A DNA stretch of 63,163 nt from Neocallimastix lanati (nom. inval.) (Eukaryota; Neocallimastigomycota; Neocallimastigomycetes; Neocallimastigales; Neocallimastigaceae). The translations under genes and the position numbers were made by a program. The stretch lies in NCBI GenBank assembly GCA_016946835.1, contig JACVTC010000278.1:1-63163 (forward strand). The letters are read 5' to 3'. The first letter of the stretch is position 1, and each line of letters starts with the position of its first letter. This document shows positions 57,821-63,163 of this stretch, piece by piece. The notes under the pieces were generated by a model. The model was not told the origin of the DNA. It did no database searches and saw only the letters and a list, made by a program, of their open reading frames with translations.

Positions 57821-58474
57821 AATTTATTCATAATAATATAAAAAATTTTCAGTAATAATAAATTTGTAAAGTATTAGCTACATTATAATTATACATTATT
57901 CATTGTAATATTAATACGCCACTATAAGTCACATTATGAATACATTAGTTATTAGATAGTTATTAAATAGTTATTATAAATCTTATTTATTATATTTTGA
58001 TAAACTTTAATATTCTTTATTATGTAATATTTATATAATTAAATATAAATAAATAAAAGCCATATTAACTATAAATAATCATAATTGAGATTGTGAGATT
58101 TCAGTTACATTTACATTCTTAACAAAATTTTATATTAGTATAAATTTTATATATAAATATTAGAAAAGTATATATAAATATTAGAAAAGTATATATTAAT
58201 AATATAAAAAAATATAAATAAATATTATAGTATATAATTCAATTGGTAAATAAATTATAATATATTACACTTGAAATTTTAAAATAAAAGTTTATAAAAT
58301 GAATTTATAATAAAAAAAAAATTAAAAAAAAAATTAAATTAAATTAAATTAAATTAAATTAAATTAAATTAAAAACTTGATTAAAAATTTAATTAAAATT
58401 ATAATTAAAATTTTAATTAAAATTTTAATTTTAAAAAATTTTTTTTTTTTTTTTGGTTTTTTATAATAATAAAA
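57821..58474. other. A+T-rich spacer with (AAATT)n
   Basis: Holds an AAATT pentamer run at 58331-58372, then TTAAAATT-type repeats to about 58440. No gene. Confidence 0.6.
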
Positions 58475-58945
58475 GTTAAAACAGTTATAATATAAAAGCT
58501 GATAATATGAAAGATAATGATGAAATGAGAAATTACATTAGTAATAATAATTAAGATTATAAAGTCAAATACTATGATTTATATAGTATAATAAATTATA
58601 TTAATGAAATAATTAAAAAGATAGAATTAGAGAATGTTTTTTCTTCAAAATTTAATAAATTCTTTAAAGAAATATTTATAAATTTTGATTATATTGGAAA
58701 GTGAAATATAAATTTTCTACTTAAAAATAGGTGTATTGAAAAGAAAATATCAAAATTAAAAAATTATGAAATATTAACGAAAGATTATATAAATAAATAT
58801 AGAGAAATTATTTGGATATTATTAATTAAAAATAGTTATTTAATATATGTTATTACCAGTAATAATTACTGTATTTCAGGGGTAAGAAAGTTAAAAATAA
58901 AGACTAATGATGTTGGAAAATTAATATTTAAAATTATTTTATAAA
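58475..58945 (+). pseudogene. Duplicated fragment of the AAA-ATPase-like/nuclease-like gene
   Basis: About 470 bp align with 60583-61045 almost base for base, from AATATAAAAGCTGATAATATG on. In-frame stops and small deletions prevent translation. The fragment covers only the connector between ATPase and nuclease parts (the region with EIIW.LL......YLI). It is a partial tandem duplication about 2.1 kb upstream of the parent sequence. Confidence 0.85.
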
Positions 58946-59432
58946 AATAATCTCAACAAAAATCAATTTTTTATATTAATAACAAAAAAATTTTATATTT
59001 ATTTATTTTTTTTTTTATTATTATTTTTAAAAATAATATTAATTGATATTTTTGATTATTTTTTATTAATTCAGAAGGAGAAAAAGTTAACTTATCTTTT
59101 AAATGGTCATAAATAAATTAAATTATATATCTAAAAATAAAAATTTTTTTATATGGACATAAGTTTTGTTATGACCAAATTATTTTTAAATATATATTTA
59201 TATATAAAAGGAGGTAATAATTTTTTTTACTTTCAGTTTTAATATTATTTATTTTATCAGTTTCAAGACTTAATCTTTTTTTTTTTTTTTTTTTCAATTT
59301 GAGAAGTTTTGAATTCTAATTTTTATTATCTATATTATTATTGGTATTAGTATTTCATATAAAAAGTTTTAATAATATTTTATATAATTTTTTATTAAAT
59401 CAAAAAAAAAAAAAAAAAAAAAATATTTTTAA
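58946..59432. other. A+T-rich spacer
   Basis: Poly-A and poly-T runs, including a 22-base A run just before the ATG at 59433. No feature. Confidence 0.6.
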
Positions 59433-60459
59433 ATGTCTGAAAGTAAATTAAAACGAGTAACTGAAAATGAAAATCAGGATTTCACAGTAGAACCTCCAAA
59501 TAAAAAAAGGAAAGAAAGTAGTGATTTATTAAAAAAGTTTAAATGTAAATATTTTTATATTGATAAATCCTTATTAATAAAAGAATTTTTACAGAATGAT
59601 TCAAAAATAGTATGTATTACTAGACCCTCTGGATATGGAAAGACCACTAATTTAATTATGTTGCGTTATTTTTTTGAAATGAATTATGAAAACATAAAAG
59701 AAAATGAATTTCAAAATCTTCAAAATAAAAAATATTTTGAAAATTTATTAATAAGTAAAGAAAAGGAAGATGACCAAACCTACCTTGATAAATATCAAGG
59801 TAAATATCCAGTAATTTACCTTGATTTTAGTTCTGACTTTGAAATAGAAAAAACTTTTGAAGCAACTATTGAAAATTTTAAAACATTTATTAAAAAATTG
59901 TTTAGAAGTTATAAAAACATTAATTTAAAAAATTTAGATAAATATGATAAAGAACAATGGGAAAATTTTCAAAATGGTACTTTTTCAATATCTGAATTAA
60001 AAGAATCAATTTCTTTTTATGTTTAAGTTTAAATAAAGCATTCAATAAAAAAATAATATTATTAATAGATAACTATGATTCACCCATATTAAACACTATA
60101 AATACTAATAATGAATTTTATAAATTTTATGAAGAAGTCTTTTTGGAGATATTTAATCAAGATAAGCGTCATCATTATTTATTTAAAACATTCATTACAG
60201 GAAATTTAAATGTAAATGAAGATAGTTTTAAAGAAATAAATTTAATAAATAACTCTATAATAGATGGTAAATATAAAGAATATTTAATATAACCGATTCT
60301 GAAATGAAAAAACTTATATCCATATTTAAATTAAACAATGAAATTTTGATAAATATGGTTATTATGGTATAAATGAATTATCAACTACAAATTCAAAAAA
60401 TATTAATATTACAAATGAAATAAATATTATCTTTTCATCAAATTTAACTCATTTTATTG

Positions 60460-60546
<87 letters not shown>

Positions 60547-61631
60547 GTAATAATAATAATAATAGTAATAATAATAATAAAAGTAATAACAGAAATAATA
60601 TAAAAGCTGATAATATGAATGATAATGATAAAGTGGATAAATACATTGATAATAATAATAAAGATTGTAAAGTTAAATATTATGATTTGCGTAGTGTATT
60701 GAATTATATTAATGGAAAAATTGAAAAGACAGAAATTGTGAATGATTTTTCTTCCAAATTTAATACATTCTTTAATGAAATATTTATAAATTTTGATTAC
60801 ATTATGATTAAAGATATTATTTTTCTACTTAAAAATGAGTGTATTGTAAAGAAAATTCCAATATTAATGAATTATGAAATGTTAAAGAAAGATTATATAG
60901 AAAAACATCGAGAAATTATTTGGACTTTATTAGTTGAATATGGTTATTTAATTTATGATTATAGGACTATTACAGCAAAATTTGATTTTAAAGTAGTAAA
61001 ATTAGAAATAAGGACTAATGATGTTAGCGAATTTATTAAAAATAAACTTTCATCATGGAAACAAAATTTATGTAAAGATGAAATAATAAAAAATGCAATT
61101 GACTCATTGACACATAATTATGATGAAGAAAGGATTATAGAATTCCTAAAAGATAAAATAAAAAGCAATTTAGGTTACGGTACCGGTTATGATTATTATG
61201 AGAATGAATTTTTAGATAAATATTACAGTATAATTTATTCATTGTTAAGTCTAAGTGATGAATGTGAAGTTGTTACCAAAAAAAAATTTAATGAAAATGA
61301 TAATATTCGTGAATTATTAATTATTCCTAAGAAAAATCTTAAATCTAATAATAATAAAAATGATATTGTTTATATTATAATTAATTATAACGATATTGTT
61401 AAAGAAGGATGTATTGAAGCTTTAGATTACAACGAAAATTTAGAATTTGATGATATTAAATTAAAAGAGAAATATGATAAAATCATTAAATTTGGAATAG
61501 CCTTTTATGAAGAAATTTGTGATGTAATTTACGAAATAAATTATGGAAATAGTTTTAAAAAAAAGAAATGCAAAAAGAAATATATACAGGGGAAGAATTC
61601 CAATATGCTTCAAATAAAAATTTTTATTTAA
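59433..61631 (+). pseudogene. AAA-ATPase-like protein with PD-(D/E)XK-like C-terminus, frameshifted
   Basis: The N-terminal frame (59433-60026, 197 residues) has a basic leader, then the family start FYIDKSLLIKEF and Walker A TRPSGYGKTTN (63-73). Similarity continues after its stop in a second frame with the Walker B-like LLIDNYDSP near 60060-60085 (usual form LIDEYD). It then passes through a third frame near 60292-60340, and into the frame that carries DKYGYYGINE, a long Asn tract and the nuclease-like part up to 61631. At least three frame changes therefore break the gene. In the nuclease-like part the expected GR-x-D and E-x-K positions read IRELLI and IINYN, so the catalytic acids appear lost. 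The family (AAA-ATPase-like plus PDDEXK) is expanded in anaerobic fungi; its role is unknown. Confidence 0.8.
60459..60581 (+). repeat. (AAT)n repeat coding for poly-Asn with Ser interruptions
   Basis: About 40 AAT codons with a few AGT/AAA interruptions, in frame with the nuclease-like part that follows. It separates ATPase and nuclease-like parts of the pseudogene. Confidence 0.95.
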
Positions 61632-63017
61632 TTGATAAAACGAAAATGATATCAAAATTAATTAACTGTAAAGGAATTATTGCCTATTTGATCACACGAC
61701 CAAGACGATTTGGGAAAAGTTTAAATTTAAGTATGATTAAAAAATTTTTTGAAAAGCCGATAAATGAAAAAGAAAATGAAAATAAGAAATTTGTATTTGA
61801 TGGCTTAGAAGTAAGTAAAGATAGAAAAAATATGAGACATTTTCGCAAATATCCTGTAATTTATTTAAATTTTAAGGGTATACAAGGCAATAATTTTAAA
61901 GAAATAAAGAATTTCCTAATAGATATAATATCTACATTATTTAAAAATATGCGAAATAAAATCGAGTTTGAAAAATTGGGCGATTTAGATAAAATAAATT
62001 GGATTAAAATAGAAAATAAAAATAATACAATGTTATTAAGTAGTTCTCTTTCATTTATGTGTAGTTGTTTAAAAAAATTTTATAAAAGAAGATGTATTAT
62101 TTTAATCGATGAATATGACAAAGTTCTTATTAATTCCAAAAGAGTTAATGTTTTTGATAAAGTACAACCTATTATAGAAGGTATATTTTCATCAACATTT
62201 AAAAAAAATACTAATCTGTATTTTGGAGTAATAACAGGTTGTTATTCTTTTGGATTAAGTAGTTCAAATTCAGGAGCTAATAATATCACAAAGTGTACAC
62301 TTCTTAATGATTTGTATTTTAGTGATTGCTATGGATTTACAGAAGACGAATTAAAAACGTATTATCCAATTTTAATATTTCTGATAGCAAAGAAAAAAGT
62401 GACGATATAGAAGATGGAATTAAAGAAAGACTTAAAAAAAAATATGGTGGATATTCTTGTGTTTCAAATATAGGTATTATTAAAAATATTTATAATCCAT
62501 ATTCTGTAATGAAATTCGTTCAAAAAATAAAAATAAACGTGATAATTTTGAATTATCTAATTATTGGATTTATTCAGAGAAAAACGAAAAATTAAAAAAT
62601 TTTCTTAAAAATAGTAATTTTAATTTTAATGTGAAATTTTTAAACTTATTATGTGGTAAAATAGTTGACCTATCATTTGATAAATATTCCCCAATTGAAT
62701 ATAATTATTTAAAAAAAGATAATTCATATAAAGACATCTGGAAAGTTTTATTTTTTTCTGGTTATTTAACAGTAGCAGATGAAAAAAAATATAAAGAAAA
62801 CATCAAAAATATGAATGATAAAATGATAAAAGTTACATCAAATGAATCTAAATTAATGGAAATAGATTCAAAAGAAATTCAATCCTATAAAAATAATTTA
62901 CTTGAAAAAAAGGAATCGAATGATATAATATATTTTAAAATTCCAAATCAAGAAGTTTTAGAATACTTACATCATTTAATTGATGAATTAAATAACAAAA
63001 AAAGTAAAAAAATATAA
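61568..63017 (+). pseudogene. Second AAA-ATPase-like unit, fused in tandem and frameshifted
   Basis: Directly follows the nuclease-like part of the previous unit; the two frames overlap at an A-rich run near 61555-61566, suggesting that they were once one tandem protein. The first frame (61568-62410) has NFYLIDKTKMI, Walker A TRPRRFGKSLN (about 43-53), Walker B IILIDEYDK (about 178-186), ITGCYSFG and CYGFTEDEL, all typical of the AAA-ATPase-like family. A second frame (to 62595) carries KYGGYSC...YNPYSVM. A third (62631-63017) carries the connector WKVLFFSGYLTV...FKIPNQEV. The nuclease part that should follow is missing before the stop at 63015-63017. Confidence 0.8.
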
Positions 63018-63163
63018 ATCTAAGAAAAAGACTCCTATTCAGTAAATGATATTCTAAATGAATTTATTATAAAAAAAAAAAAAATTAAAAAAAAATTAAA
63101 AGTAATTAATGAAAATTTAAGTAAATATCTATCAATATTTTAGTTCACGTCATTTCGTCATTT

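Noticed and set aside
60449-60646. Minus-strand poly-Leu frame
   Set aside because: Shadow of the AAT repeat that codes for poly-Asn on the plus strand.
1-63163. Mitochondrial origin because of high A+T
   Set aside because: Secreted CBM18 and GPI-type proteins, retroelements and ankyrin genes are nuclear; no mitochondrial gene is seen.

Overview
The window looks like nuclear DNA of an anaerobic gut fungus (Neocallimastigomycota). This is inferred from the extreme A+T richness, intron-poor genes with long Asn/Thr/Lys tracts, secreted proteins with tandem hevein-type chitin-binding (CBM18) domains on Ser/Thr linkers, Lys-Arg processing sites, a GPI-type tail, ankyrin-like proteins and degenerate AAA-ATPase-like/PD-(D/E)XK proteins. 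I see no prokaryotic operon, tRNA, rRNA or CRISPR.

Layout. (1) 1-14.3 kb: the 3' part of a giant Lys/Asn/Asp/Glu-rich protein (5' end outside the window), a 1,910-residue secreted multi-lectin protein, and a 620-residue secreted protein with three trefoil-like repeats and three CBM18 domains. (2) 15.8-23.9 kb: three genes of different ancestry. They are a short RNA polymerase largest-subunit homologue (RPB1-like, 3'-truncated), a 290-residue Cys/His-motif protein on the minus strand, and a 1,199-residue DEVH superfamily-2 helicase of the poxvirus/asfarvirus/cytoplasmic-plasmid transcription type. This is best read as an endogenised NCLDV-like (or cytoplasmic linear plasmid-like) fragment. (3) 24.5-31.1 kb: a divergent pair of secreted CBM18 proteins, a Cys-rich GPI-type surface protein and an unknown protein with an 11-copy pentapeptide repeat. 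(4) 31.3-37.6 kb: a second giant secreted protein related to the first, with an internal duplication and one frameshift. (5) 37.6-44.4 kb: a Ty1/copia LTR remnant, then a decaying paralogue of the multi-lectin protein (three breaks) followed by a displaced remnant of its middle part. (6) 44.4-63.2 kb: gene-poor, very A+T-rich DNA with two ankyrin-type paralogues flanking an eight-copy ~283 bp tandem array, a degraded Ty1/copia pol on the minus strand, and decaying tandem AAA-ATPase-like/nuclease-like genes plus a duplicated fragment of one.

How the genes relate. The lectin/CBM18 proteins share modules. The 1,910- and 1,230-codon genes have the same scaffold, with two Ser/Thr-rich blocks around a central segment that is entirely different between them. 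The 618-residue gene has the same scaffold with that whole ~460-residue region missing, and a third version of the centre lies as a remnant at 43.56-44.3 kb. Four of these large secreted-protein genes carry the same AAAATGATTTTT element 41-70 bp before the ATG. The combination suggests a co-regulated, recombining family of cell-surface or secreted carbohydrate-binding proteins next to a viral relic. Several genes are broken by single-base shifts, some at homopolymers, so read-level confirmation would separate real decay from consensus errors.
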